From Phytophthora quininea (taxonomy: Eukaryota > Oomycota > Peronosporomycetes > Peronosporales > Peronosporaceae), in contig JAAVTG010000567.1 of assembly GCA_011947345.1 (NCBI GenBank), positions 124,001-188,000 on the forward strand: a stretch of 64,000 nucleotides of DNA. Direction: 5' to 3'. This document shows, in pieces, positions 35,203 through 47,597 of the stretch. The notes beneath the pieces were generated by a model that worked only from the letters and a program-made list of their open reading frames with translations, was not told the DNA's origin and made no database searches. The translations under genes were made by a program, and so were the position numbers. How positions within the stretch are numbered: the stretch's first letter is position 1; the number at the start of each line of letters is the position of its first letter.

Positions 35203-36081
35203 TTAGCGCTGTACTCCTCTGCAGCTCCTTGCCCCCTTTCTGTATAATGAACTGGTGCGCGCTTTCTTCATCGGACGAGGCGACGGCGCCGATATCCACT
35301 TTGCACTGCTAGGAGGACTCGTAGCAGGAAAGCTATTCTTCGTGACAGGCTCGTGTTCTTCTTCACTCGGCATCGGATCGTCTTGCGACACAATGTTGGA
35401 GAACTTCCCTGAGTCTTCGTCTTGTTCACTCTGCCAGGCTCCGTCGGCTTTGGTCAAAGACAGCAGAGCCATCGACGGAACGACGATTTCGTTCTGGAAG
35501 GACTCAGTCTCGGTGTCTGATTCCTTGTCTTCTTCTTCTTGCTCGTTGTCCTGATTGCACACTTCTGGCAGTGAATAGGAAGACTCTTCGTCACTGATCT
35601 CCGATTCTGGTACGATCTCGTCCTGCCAGTCTCCAATGGAGTAGATCTTAGCCACTTCCAGAGGTGAAGGGATGGGCGTGGCAAAGTTCTGGTGGTCGTC
35701 TGCAACGAGCTCGTCCTCTCCACACTGAGAGGACTTTTGGGTGGACGTAGCGGTCGTAGCAAAATCCTTAGACTCAGGCGCAAGGTGCAGGATTTGTCCT
35801 AGCAGCGAGTGCAGGCCCTTGAGAATCGCAGCGACCTCGGCAGGCGACTCAAAGGCTGGCGGAGTGGGAGGCTGGCGCTGCTGCAGCTCCTTGATGACTT
35901 GCTGCAGGTGGCGGATCTGCGCGTCCTTGGCCTTGAGCACAGCCTGTGACTCCAGGTACTTGGCCTGGAGCTCCTCTTCGAGCAGCAGTGCCGTCCTTTG
36001 ACGCCCATGAGGTGGTGGCAGCGAGATAATTCTTCCAACTGCAAAAAGTGGAATGTGGCCAATTACGTGGCGAGATTCCAT
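35203..36081 (-). CDS. Uncharacterised acidic coiled-coil protein, 292 aa
   Basis: Intronless frame from ATG 36081. Residues ~30-72 form a heptad-rich coiled coil (ALLLEEELQAKYLES, then AQIRHLQQVIKELQQRQ). The rest is acidic and Ser/Glu-rich (SDEESSYSLPE, EQEEEDKESDTETES) and ends in a basic segment (SPRPMKKARTSSLYRKGAR) that could be a nuclear localisation signal. No family recognised. Starts 59 bp from the divergent TPR gene, so both probably share a bidirectional promoter. Confidence 0.55.
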   Translation of the reverse strand: MESRHVIGHIPLFAVGRIISLPPPHGRQRTALLLEEELQAKYLESQAVLKAKDAQIRHLQQVIKELQQRQPPTPPAFESPAEVAAILKGLHSLLGQILHLAPESKDFATTATSTQKSSQCGEDELVADDHQNFATPIPSPLEVAKIYSIGDWQDEIVPESEISDEESSYSLPEVCNQDNEQEEEDKESDTETESFQNEIVVPSMALLSLTKADGAWQSEQDEDSGKFSNIVSQDDPMPSEEEHEPVTKNSFPATSPPSSAKWISAPSPRPMKKARTSSLYRKGARSCRGVQR

Positions 36082-36140
36082 ACAACTTCAACTTCAGCAA
36101 ATTCTTAGTTTCCTTTTCAGAAGCGCCGCTTCAGTACAAA
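36082..36140. promoter_or_regulatory. Compact bidirectional promoter region
   Basis: Only 59 bp separate the two divergent ATGs (36081 minus, 36141 plus), so transcription starts and 5' leaders of both genes must be very short or overlap. The interval is pyrimidine-rich on the plus strand. No defined motif is assigned. Confidence 0.4.
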
Positions 36141-37397
36141 ATGAAGGAGGCACGCGGCGCAATTGCCGTTGAATGGAGCGATCCGCAGCGAATTTTCGTT
36201 GTACAAGCTGCCGAGAAGATGGCAGACCAGTTCCCAGCGCTGGAGCTTGCGCCTGTGCAGCCCAATCGGTTGCCAAGTGAAGATTTTCACATTGCGGCTG
36301 CTCAAGATCTAGCGGCCCAGATGAAGACCTTCCAAGACTGCGCCACCATGGAGGATATGAAGACATTGCGGTCACAGATACTAGTGGCCATCCTGTCAAC
36401 GCCGACCCCGTTGCGATGGCTTCCGATATTTCTGCTCCAGTGGCAGGCTTTACTAACGTCAATGGGCGAGCGTGACAGCCTCCAAGTTGTATCTGCTGAT
36501 ACTGTTAATTATTGCCACGAGCTTGTGGCGCTTGCACGCGGCTGGAAGTTGGTGGGCGACATTGTCCAGGCGAGAGAGACACTCGGAAAGTGCTTCCAAG
36601 TAATTCGGCGCCATCTCAAGGCACCCTTTGCTGCTCCACTTGAGACTGAGAGCGCTGAAAGCCAAGCTCTACGAAGTGTTGCTGTCGTCGGCAAGAAGTT
36701 CCTTTTGAGCTGCGTCGCATTTCAGCACTCTTTGGCTCGTTGTAAAGAGCTCTGGACTCGCCGTGACGCTCCGGCTCAGGTTTTGTCTTCATTGAGCAAG
36801 GAATTTTGGCTGCTGTTCCGCCAAGCGCCATTCTCTCTTGAAGTCGCCATCTTGTTGGTCGACTCGCTGATGAAGCATCGACGGTGTGCACTCGTCGCCA
36901 GATTCCTGCAGCAATCAGTCTTCACCATGAGAAGCGCAGAGTTGACTCTGATGCATGCTCGAGCATTGGCGTACGTGGGGTTTTATCGGCTGTCTCTTCA
37001 GATTGCCCAGACGTTTCTTCTCCAGGAGATACAAGCCAAGGATGAAGCACAGTACATCAACACATTGAACGCTCACGCGTCCCATCTAGCAGAGCTACTC
37101 GCTTGCCGTGAAAAAGCTGACAATTTTCTGCAGAAAGAGGAGTTTGCCAAAGCATTAGATGTCTACGACGAGTGCATGGCTCTAGTGGACCCAGATGACC
37201 ACAATTTCACCGCCGCGATGTTATTTGGTCGAGCCAATGCGTTGCTGGGCCTGGAAAAACTGCAAGCAGCAGTGAAAGACCTTCAGAAAAGCCTCCAACT
37301 TGATCCGAGCAACAAACTCGCAGCCTTGCGCTTGAAAACAGCCCACCTGCAACTAGAAACGGAACTCATCCAGAAAGAGCTGCGTCGACGAGCATGA
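36141..37397 (+). CDS. TPR-repeat protein, 418 aa
   Basis: Single exon from ATG 36141; the upstream extension to 36048 opens with GTG. Mostly alpha-helical. The C-terminal 130 residues contain tetratricopeptide repeats: AFAKALDVYDECMALVDPDD-type and MLFGRANALLGLEKLQAAV then KDLQKSLQLDPSNKLAAL. The N-terminal part (EWSDPQRIFVVQAAEKMADQF) is unlike known domains. TPRs bind peptide tails, often chaperone or complex partners. No signal peptide, membrane segment or targeting peptide. Ends 19 bp before the convergent ataxin-10 stop once that gene's missing base is allowed for. Specific function unknown. Confidence 0.7.
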   Translation: MKEARGAIAVEWSDPQRIFVVQAAEKMADQFPALELAPVQPNRLPSEDFHIAAAQDLAAQMKTFQDCATMEDMKTLRSQILVAILSTPTPLRWLPIFLLQWQALLTSMGERDSLQVVSADTVNYCHELVALARGWKLVGDIVQARETLGKCFQVIRRHLKAPFAAPLETESAESQALRSVAVVGKKFLLSCVAFQHSLARCKELWTRRDAPAQVLSSLSKEFWLLFRQAPFSLEVAILLVDSLMKHRRCALVARFLQQSVFTMRSAELTLMHARALAYVGFYRLSLQIAQTFLLQEIQAKDEAQYINTLNAHASHLAELLACREKADNFLQKEEFAKALDVYDECMALVDPDDHNFTAAMLFGRANALLGLEKLQAAVKDLQKSLQLDPSNKLAALRLKTAHLQLETELIQKELRRRA

Positions 37398-37415
37398 CAA
37401 GATCGTGCTGGTTTT

Positions 37416-39348
37416 CTATTGCGGTGCGGAGTTGGTTTCCTCTTTTTCAGCTTCACTTTGCCGTCCTCTCCGATTTCTGCGCGCATGTTTGCCTTCCCAA
37501 GAGCTGCAGTTGAGGCTGCGTCCATACCCTGCGGTCGAAGCGCATTGATATACGACTGGTTCGCTTCGTTGCCCTCGCACAGATTGCGTAAAGCTACTAA
37601 AGACCATTCGCGAATCATTGGGTTGGTCTCGTCGATGTTGCAGTGGTTAAGGAACAACGGCAGGAAGCCTTCTTCGCGCACTAAATCTTGATGAACAGAG
37701 TGGCGGAAGCTCAAATTCCCAACAACGCGAATGATTCCAGACCTATAGCCGAAGGGCTCACCGCCAGCTTGTCCAGCTTGAGGCTTGAAGGCCGAGCCAG
37801 CAGCACGAGTATTTTTCTGTGGCGCGTTGAGACGTCCAAGTTCCCACACTCGCTGTAGCTCTTGGAGTAGGGAGAGCAGCAATTCTCGTCCGCCTTCGTC
37901 GTTAATTTTTGTGTGGCTCACCGTCAACTCACCGAGAATATCAAGCAGCATCAGCTTGGCTTCGTTCTCAAGTTCGATCCACATCTGCTTCCTGACTTCT
38001 TCGGCCTCGTCCGGTCTGTCTTCGTCGTCGACTGTGGTGATGTACACCCACGTGCTTTTCACAAACTCGAACGTGCCGTCAGGAAGTGCAAAATTCTTGT
38101 CAGTCTTAGCAACACTGGACAAGTCTGTGGACTTGGGCGTAGAAACGGCCCACATGGTGAATATCCGCAGCAAGATCAATTGTTCCGGAGTCACACGAGA
38201 CCAGAGTTTGCTCAGCATGTGTGCGCCAACAGCATTGTACAGGTCCTTGGCATGGCCATCGCGGAATAAAACCCCAAACAGAGTACAGATCCACTCGAAT
38301 GCCGGGTCTTGAGCATCAATATGCGACCCGCTGGGTGAGTCTTGTTCGGCAAGCTTCACCATACAACGATGAAGGATTGTGATCACCAAATTGCGAGCAC
38401 AGACCTGCAGCAAAGCAGGTTAGTACCAGTATAACAATACTTTACAAGTTCCTCCGACTTACAAGATCAACACGGCGAGTATTGATGTCGTCCACGTCCG
38501 ATGCGACGGTACCGTTCGAGTTAATGCAATTCAGGATCAAAGCTACAGCGAACGCAACAATCTTGCGTTGCTGGTGGCATTCCACCAGTGTTTTCTGGAA
38601 ATCCTCGCGGAAGAACAACTCCCACGCCTCTGCTTGGTTTGCAGCGTTACTGGTGACGCAGTTCACGCAGAACTGTAGCGTGACTTGAGCAAGTAGCACA
38701 AATAATCTACACGTCCATTGAAACAACGAGTAAGTACACACACCGTAACCAGACCAGTAACCCTACGCACGTCTTCAATTCCTCGTCCTCAACATCGATC
38801 CAGCAGCAGCAGTGCATCACCACATCATGTGCCTGTGCATCTTCATCAGCCACTCGTCCACAGTCAATCTCTTACACGTACCAATTTGATCATCCCTGCC
38901 TCTCGACATGCCTCTTGGTTCTCTTTATTCGCAGCACAGGCATTGCGTAGGAACCGGAACACGGACGTGGCAGCCTGCACTACCTCAGTAGCTTTGGCAG
39001 CGTCCTCGACCACTGGCTTGGGCGGTGCAAAATCCTGTTGCAGTGACTCGGCTGTGGGGTTCTTGCGGTCCACTTGGTACGTGTAGCCCAGTCCGTCGTC
39101 GTCGTGCTGGTCGGCAGTCGACTGCTCCCCGCCAGCAACGTGAACGAGTGACTGCAGCTGCTGAACGGAGCTCGAGACGCTCTCTGCGGCCTGGGACCAG
39201 ACGGGCGTAGCGCTCAGAGAATCGCTTCGTTCAGAGAGAGAGAGAGAAGGAAACACGTGAGATGGTGTGGTGCGAGTGATGGTCGCGGCGGCAGCGCCTA
39301 CCGGAAGGCCGCATCACGGCAGGCCGCCGCCATGGCCTCGAAGTCCAT
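37416..39348 (-). CDS. ATXN10: Ataxin-10 domain protein
   Basis: Four exons: 39348-39302, 39224-38878, 38683-38463 and 38404-37416 (introns 77, 194 and 58 bp), 534 aa when a missing A is allowed for at 37443-37447. Armadillo-like helices throughout; exon 2 has FLRNACAANKENQEACREAG. The C-terminus has the ataxin-10 signature: EGFLPLFLNHCNIDETNPMI, REWSLVALRNLCEGNEANQ and AEIGEDGKVKLKK. Without the indel the frame would run on to 37283, overlapping the convergent TPR gene; with it the protein ends at TAG 37416, 19 bp clear. The first intron contains a (GA)n run. In human cells ataxin-10 acts in cytokinesis and ciliary signalling; the role in oomycetes is unknown. An essential, conserved cytosolic protein is expected. 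Confidence 0.85.
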
Positions 39349-40839
<1,491 letters not shown>

Positions 40840-40988
40840 GCCAAGCGCGGCAAGGCGGCGTGACGTTGGTTGTGTATTGTCTTCTTTCTTATTCGCCAGG
40901 GCGTACTTTGAGCACGCGACCCGGAGTAGTATAGCCTTATTATTTTGCCAGTAAGAAAAGCTTCTTCCCATTGAAATTCCGACTGCAG

Positions 40989-41574
40989 CTACGCCTCGTT
41001 GTTACTGAGCTTGTCGATCAGCAGTTGCTGCTCGTCGGCAATCTTGGACAGCGACTGGAACTGGAGATTGTATCTGCACAACAGTCAAACGTTAGCAAGC
41101 CACGGATAAAAGGTCGTGGCCGTGGTCGCTGCCCACCGCTCCAGCTCCGTCTTCTTCTCTTGATCAACAGCTCCAGCATCTGCTTCTGCCGATTCCGATT
41201 CTCCACCTCACTGTCCACTCGGTTGCGCTGCCCGATCGCCTACATGGAACGTGGTCAGCAGGATAATCGACAACAATGCCATGTTCAGCCGCCAATACCT
41301 TGAGCTTCTCTCGCTCGATGCGCTTCGCCTGTCCTTCCATGACCTCCAGCACGCCTTTGATGATCTCATGGAACTCCTCGAGCTCTGCAGCATCAATAAA
41401 CATAATAACAAAGAGCTTTCAAAACTGCAGTAGACGCGGCCTCTTACTCGTCGCGAACTGGTTGCTCTCCTGCTCCAGTTCCTGCGTGTGCGATATGTTG
41501 TCCTTGTCCAGCACGCGCACCTGGCAGTCGTCGTCGAAGCAGATACTCGGCAGCTGGTTGTCTCCGCGGCTCAT
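40989..41574 (-). CDS. IFT20: Intraflagellar transport protein IFT20
   Basis: Four exons: 41574-41448, 41384-41299, 41239-41137 and 41073-40989 (introns 59-63 bp). With one A restored near 41160 the total is exactly 134 codons, 133 aa, against 132 in human. Characteristic segments: TQELEQESNQF, then EEFHEIIKGVLEVMEGQAKR, REKLKAIGQRNRV across an intron, and the C-terminal YNLQFQSLSKIADEQQLLID. The whole protein is a coiled coil. IFT20 is a subunit of the IFT-B complex that carries cargo from the Golgi into cilia and flagella; its presence indicates a life stage with flagellated zoospores. It is divergent from the PEX4-like gene, 142 bp apart. Confidence 0.85.
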
Positions 41575-41716
41575 TGCCTTCTACAACCTTTATGATACAC
41601 TTTTTGGCGTCGTTTCAAGCTCAAGTTCCGGATAAGTGCGATTTTCTACCTAAATGCCTTCTAAACCTAAAATACTGCGTATTATTCCTGATAAACTCTT
41701 TTCATTTCCAGACACG

Positions 41717-42386
41717 ATGAACACGAACGTCAAGAGGCTGCGCAAGGAGCTGCAGGAGCTCAAGAAGAACCCGGAGGAGGACATGGTGCTGTACCCGGAG
41801 GAGGACACCATCATGCGCTGGAAGGCCTTCATCCGCGGGCCCAAGGACACGCCCTTCGAGGACCGCTGCTTCGAGCTGGCCATCCAGACCACGCCGCTCT
41901 ACCCCATGGAGCCGCCCAAGATGAAGTTCGTGACCAAGATCTTCCACCCTAACGTGCACTTCAAGGTTGGCGAAAAATATTATGAATGTATAATACTAAT
42001 TGAGAACTCATGAGCGTGTGATGGTTGCAGGACGGCAGTATCTGTCTCGATATTCTCAAGCGGGAGTGGTCTCCGGCCTGGACTCTGCGAGTGCGTTGAT
42101 TAATATATAATTTGGCTGAAGGGAGTCTTTTAATATCTGTTTTATACTGTGTAGGCGGCATGTTTGGCGGTGATCTCGCTGCTGTCGGATCCTGCCGCCG
42201 ACTCGCCTCTCAATTGCGACGCCGGTGGGTGTTTTTCTACTTGGAATGCGAACGGTATGAGACTGATAGTGACGGTATTTTGTAGGAAACATGATCCGCG
42301 CTGGGGATATGCTGGCGTACAACACCATGGCGGAGATGTACAAGAAGGAGTACGGACTTCTGGAGCTGCCGAAGGACCCGTTCTAA
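41717..42386 (+). CDS. PEX4: Ubiquitin-conjugating enzyme E2, PEX4-like
   Basis: Four exons: 41717-41965, 42031-42090, 42155-42224 and 42286-42386, exactly 160 codons without indels. E2 fold: KMKFVTKIFHPNVHF with the HPN motif, then the active-site Cys in GSICLDIL, followed by WSPAWTLR and AVISLLSDPAADSPLNCDAG. HPNVHF and CLDILKxxWSPAWTL are typical of PEX4/UBC21-type E2s, which monoubiquitinate the PEX5 receptor for recycling from the peroxisome membrane. Peroxisomal assignment is by family resemblance, not by a partner gene here. An in-frame ATG upstream at 41654 would add 21 residues, but the intervening sequence resembles an intron end (TTTCCAG) so ATG 41717 is preferred. Confidence 0.85.
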
Positions 42387-42472
42387 GGGCCATTGTTGAG
42401 GCCTGTAAAGTAAGCAAAAGACCAGAGAGTACGTGGCAGATTTTACGAGTTATTCACGCTCCTCGTATTGAC

Positions 42473-43959
42473 TCATGCAACAGGCATCTCATCACTCGGT
42501 GACTCGCCCTTGATGTCTTTGCTTCCCGCGGCCAAATCGCCGTAGTAGGCTGTCACCACTTTCAATTGCTTGTTCAGGAAGATTTTCTCGCATTCCACGT
42601 CTTCTTCTGGGCTGAGTGCCTCTAGATCGTGGGTTGGTGTTCCTCTCGGGAGATAGTACGCAATGTTTTTGTGACTTTGCGCGCCATAGCGAATAGTTTC
42701 ACGCCGGAAACACCTTTGATGACCATGTCGTCCAGACTGAAGCGCTTCCGGCTGTATTTGACCCCACCCCAAGGTGGCGACAAGAAAACAGCGTCAGCTT
42801 TCAGTTTGGGAAGAATCTCGATCGAGTTTCCTACGATCCATTCGATTTTGTCGGCGACCCCGTAGATCGCAGCATTGTGCTTTGCCATTCGGATCTTCTC
42901 GGGATCGATGTCGATTGCGATAACCTGCTTGCAAGTCTTGGCGAGCTGGATGACGTTGCCACCGCAGCCTGCAAAGGGGTCCACGACAACATCACAAGTT
43001 AGCCGTTGCGCTATGTGCTCTGCGATAGCTTGCGGCGTCACCTGGATTGATCGGAACGATACCAGGTCAGCAACGGCAAACCATTTGGACAGCCAGACAA
43101 ATCTCACCGAATACCAACTCTCGTGGTCTAGCTGAATACCCTCCTCGAACTTGTAGAAAGGAGGTGTCGCTGCACGTAAAACTTCACGACGTCCTTCGGA
43201 ACTGCAGCATTGAACAAATGAGCGATAAAACGGGTATACAGCACAGCAAACAAACTGTACCTGGGTACTTATTTTCCTTCTTCGTCGCTGAGTTTTCGTG
43301 CTGGATGTCGCGAACGCTCTCTGCTGGATGCACTTCTACAGCAACCTCGACCTTCTCGATAACGCGTTCCGCTACCTCCCCATCGGAGTCGTACACAACG
43401 CGCACCTTATCCACGATCGTCGTCTCATTTCGTGGCGGGTCTGCCGTGTCACCTGCTGCCCTGCTGTCTTCACCAGCGCCATTTCCTTCGCCTTGATCGT
43501 CGTTGGTTAGATCGACCACTTCCTCCGTTGCAGTTTCCACAACTACTACATCCTTCTCCTCCTCTCCGTCATCATCTTCGATCTCAATCTCTTCATGAAC
43601 CTCGACTATGTCATCCTCCGAGCGCTTGCGCTTCCTAGATCCGCCAAAACGCATCGGCAGGCTGCCCATCATCCCTGCAGCTTGCATCTCCTGTTGGAGC
43701 TGAACCTGTGCGGCTTCATACATGTCTGCACAGGCGTCTTGCTTCTCCGCATTGGTCCTCGCCAGCAGTCTCTGCTTCTTGCTCGGTCGATTCTTCTTTT
43801 TCTTGGTCTTTGACGGCTATTACACCGCAAAAATACCATCAAATTAAACCTCAGAAGCTCCTCTTTCTGCTTCACCAAACAGAACTGGGTTTCATCGCTT
43901 ACCTCGACCGTCGTCTGGCCATTGCGGCTCCGCAGCTGCACCTCGGTCTCGATTGCCAT
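42473..43959 (-). CDS. TGS1: Trimethylguanosine synthase
   Basis: Four exons: 43959-43903, 43816-43269, 43201-43108 and 43041-42473; total 423 codons after restoring one A in the run at 42666-42670. N-terminal half is Lys-rich then acidic (KTKKKKNRPSKKQR, EIEIEDDDGEEEKD). The methyltransferase domain begins YKFEEGIQLDHESWYS and has SAM site VVDPFAGCGGN, then IAIDIDPEKIRMAKHNAAIY and catalytic LSPPWGG, ending in IAYYLPRGT. These are diagnostic of TGS1, which converts the 7-methylguanosine cap of snRNAs and snoRNAs to 2,2,7-trimethylguanosine in the nucleus. Its start is 110 bp from that of the divergent ER protein at 44070. Confidence 0.9.
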
Positions 43960-44069
43960 TCCGATATTCAAAATCACGGCTTTCGACCAATCATCGCTTC
44001 AATGAATTTTTGACCAATCAAAACACTAATCCATATTGAAGTGACCATTTCGTGGATCCGCCGACCAAA

Positions 44070-47000
44070 ATGCAGATGATCCGCTGGTTGCTACTCTATA
44101 CAGGGCTATTTATCAGCTATACGCTTCCTACATGCGCAGCCGAAGAGACCAAGTGGTTCACCGTCTCTCGATCTACCGACCGACTGCCTTGGGACGCCAG
44201 CGGCGCTGTCGTTTGCGCACTAGACGCATTCTACTTCGATGTCTCGTTTACTGCCAAGAAAACAAGCAAAAATAACGATTTTAGGTGGCAGCTAATTGCA
44301 AAAGAAGTGGATGGATGGAGAGAGAGCGATGTTGTGGCATCTGGAATGTTGGATACGACTTCAATTGAGGCTACAAACCCTGAGGAGAAGGACTTATCTG
44401 AGGCAACGCTGCGATGTGAATTGGATCCGGATTTCTGCGAGCCGAAGCTGATTGGCATCCGTCTACCGGATGTAGACGCAACAGTAGAAGGAGAAAAGTC
44501 ATTGCAGCTTGGACATTCATTGGAGTTGGAGTTTCAGAGTGCCACGAACCGACCTGATGTTACCACGAAGGAGGGCATCGACGAGATGTACTTTTCACAG
44601 AATATATTGGAGATGAACTGGAAGGGGTATGGTCGACGGACGGACGAGTACTGGTGATTCGAATTATAAATATTGATGAGAGTCGTGTAAAGCCTGTTAA
44701 AGAATTGATGCAGGGATTGTTGCAAACGAGAATTAGGGCTGATGAAGTCGAAGCGATGATTTCTGTTGAAGGACGGCAAAACCTTAGAATTGAGCCTACC
44801 GGTACATATTTATTACACATCCGTGCACGTGGTGGAGTATCGGTGTGGTCTCCAGAGCTGACAGTCAAATATTGTGAGTCATTCCATGCAGTTACTTATT
44901 CCGGACGTGCTGCAGAAGACCTTATAGGTAAGGTAAAGTTAACCGAGCCAAGCTTTTCAAGCGATGGGATAATGACTCATGGTGGCAACGAAGGCTTTGT
45001 ATTGTTGCACGATTGCATTGGGATGGAGAAACTGGGGTCGTGGAGTCTGAGCTTCTGGGTGTTTTTGACACAGGATGCTACTGGAAGCTTCAGATCATTA
45101 CTTTTTAATGTCGACGGTCAGCACGAGCAGCGTACACCGTCAGCATGGTGGAAACCCGATGAGCGCCGTCTTGTATTACGAGTGAGTACAAACTCCAGCA
45201 CTGACGTTGGGGTGGATAGTACCGCTGAGATTCCTCTTAACCGTTGGACCCACTTGGGATTTACGTTCGTCAATTGTTCACAAAGTGGTGATGGCCTTGA
45301 CGCGTGCCCAGACTCGCATAAAACTGGAACCTCGTGGACATACTCTATTCTATTTTACGTAAATGGCGTTCTCGACACAACAGCACGAATTCACGACACT
45401 GTAGTTGGGAACTCGGGTCCATTGCATGTTGGTCAGGGTCCATGGACAGAAGGTATGCAAGGATTTACGAGCAATTTAAAAGTGTTTTCAGTGCCGGTAT
45501 CGGCTGCGGAATACTATGAAATTTACTTGTCGGAAAGGTTTGCCCATGAGAATTACCCTGAGATGGATTGCCAAAACAACCAAAATGACAGCGATATTAT
45601 CCCGGCAGCAAAAGTGCCGACCACGCAAGTATCGTATCTAACCCAGCGCTTGAAATGCTTAAGTGAAGTCCTAGACCGAACTGGAGAAGATGACATGAGT
45701 TTCATAGATCTCCAAACTGCAGCGTATAAGAAGGCTATTACTGCAAGAGACTCGTGCTCAGAGGATACTTGGGATCTGTTTGTCGAAGCAGCAGATTTAG
45801 GTCACCCTCGTGCCTGCCAAAATGTTGGAGAAGGATATTTGTACGGCTCATACGGTACAAGAAATAATTGTACAACCCAGACAGTAGTCGAGCAGAATCT
45901 TACGCGCGCAAGGACATATCTGGAGAAAGCATTTCATGCCGGAGAGTTTGCTGCTGGGAAGCCCCTCGCATTGCTTTTGGAAATGACTAAACACGATAAA
46001 CGCGATGACAACACGCGTCTGTCTGTTTTTACAACTGGAATGCTGCATTTATCTGCTGCTACTGGACAAAAGACGTGTTTGCCATACTCGGGCGAAGGTA
46101 TCACCAAACCAAACCAACAAACATACTTTCAGTGGAGTCTGCTTCGTATCATTATTACCACGCTGCAGTTAAAGCTTCGATTGATTTCCACCAGCTAGGA
46201 AAACAACCACTACACGAGATGGTTCGTTTGTACGACTCGCTGGAACGGGATCTCACAGTTGGCGAGCGTGGCGATGACGACGAGTTGATTCAGTTTCAGA
46301 AAATGCGCGCTGATCAAGAAGGAGATGTGGCCGCGATGGCTGCCATGGGGGATCTGTATTACTGGGGAGCTCACGGTGTTCCACGAGATCACTCCCAAGC
46401 GTACCAGTATTTTGAGCGAGCCGCCCAAGCTGGTGACGTGGCGTCCCAATCTGCTGTTGCTGGTATGCTGTTGAAAGGAGAGGGTACTGCCCAAGATAAT
46501 AGCACTGCCATCGAATGGTACGAGAAGGCTGCCGAGAAGAATCATACTAGAGCCCTCAATGGCTTGGGTTTTATCCACTTCCACGGCAGCGGAGGAGTCC
46601 CCGAAAACAAATCACTTGCACTCGAGTACTTTGAGCGAGCAGCAGCGAACGAGGAGGATGGAGATAGCATTTTCAACGCTGGGTACTGCCACGCAACAGG
46701 ACTAGGCACTGCTGTCAATGTTACTCGTGCGATGCGATTCTACGATCTGGCTGCAAGAAAGTTTGGTCATTTCGATGCTATCTTCGAAATGGGAAAGCTT
46801 TTCGAACTTGGAGTGTCTGGAGTGGTGCTTCGAGACAGCAGAAGAGCTCTTGGTTACTTGAAAGCTGCATCGGAAGGTGGGCAATGGGGCAGTGCGATGC
46901 GGAAAGGCTTCGACTTGTTTGTCAATGGCGAATACTCGCGTGCTGTCGTCTTTTATCACGAAGCCAAAGAATTAGGGTATCATGTAGCCACTAGTAACTT

Positions 47001-47576
47001 GGCTTTCCTCTACGATCAGCGCTTATTGCAGCTTGGCGATGAGGTTAGTGAACGGCGAGCGCTAGCTTTTCTCACCTTAGCAAGCGAGGAAAATGGCGAC
47101 AAAGAAACCCTGGTTCGCATTGGCGACTTTCACTATTATGGATTGGCCGGACTACCGATCAACTTGCAGTCAGCTCTGCGATGGTACAGCCGTGGAAGTG
47201 CCGCGGGCATTGCGGCTGGAGCTTACAATGTTGGCCACATGCATGAAGTGGGCGACGGCGTGGCCACCAATTTCGAGCGAGCGCAGCGATACTACAATCG
47301 AGCGCTGGAGTTATCATCACATTCCACCGAGGTGTATGCCGCGATAACCTTTGCGTTGACTCGATTACGGCTTCGGAAATGTTTTATCAGACACCATTCG
47401 AGGCGCTACTCGATGTCGGCAGCCAGAGTGCAAATGGATCTGCACCAGGGTCAACGCTTGGATCTGATGCTGCAACATCTTTCTTGAACAGATCAGATGT
47501 TGCTCTACGAATAGTGTCGGCAATAGCCGTCGTTATTATCTCGATAGGAGCATGGTATTTACATAGTGCGCAGTGA
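44070..47576 (+). CDS. Hrd3/SEL1L-like ER protein with lectin-type domain
   Basis: Intronless, 1,169 aa after restoring three missing bases (G at 44653-44654, A at 46068-46071 and A at 47377-47379); the corrected length is exactly divisible by three. Signal peptide at the start (MIRWLLLYTGLFISYTL). Residues ~290-490 form a LamG/concanavalin-like fold (SWSLSFWVFL, then RWTHLGFTF and FYVNGVLD). From ~residue 560 run at least nine Sel1 repeats (AMAAMGDLYYWGAHGV, AVAGMLLKGEGTAQDN and similar). Near the C-terminus is one transmembrane helix (ALRIVSAIAVVIISIGAWYL). The architecture resembles Hrd3/SEL1L, the luminal substrate receptor of the Hrd1 ERAD ubiquitin ligase; a lectin-like domain fits glycoprotein recognition. 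Several Asn-x-Ser/Thr sites occur in the luminal part. ERAD assignment is inferred. Confidence 0.8.
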
Positions 47577-47597
47577 CAGCAAAAGAATGAAGTAGAA

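Noticed and set aside
37283..37415. C-terminal extension of ataxin-10 overlapping the TPR gene
   Set aside because: One missing A in the run at 37443-37447 explains it; the corrected frame stops at 37416 and exon lengths then sum to whole codons.
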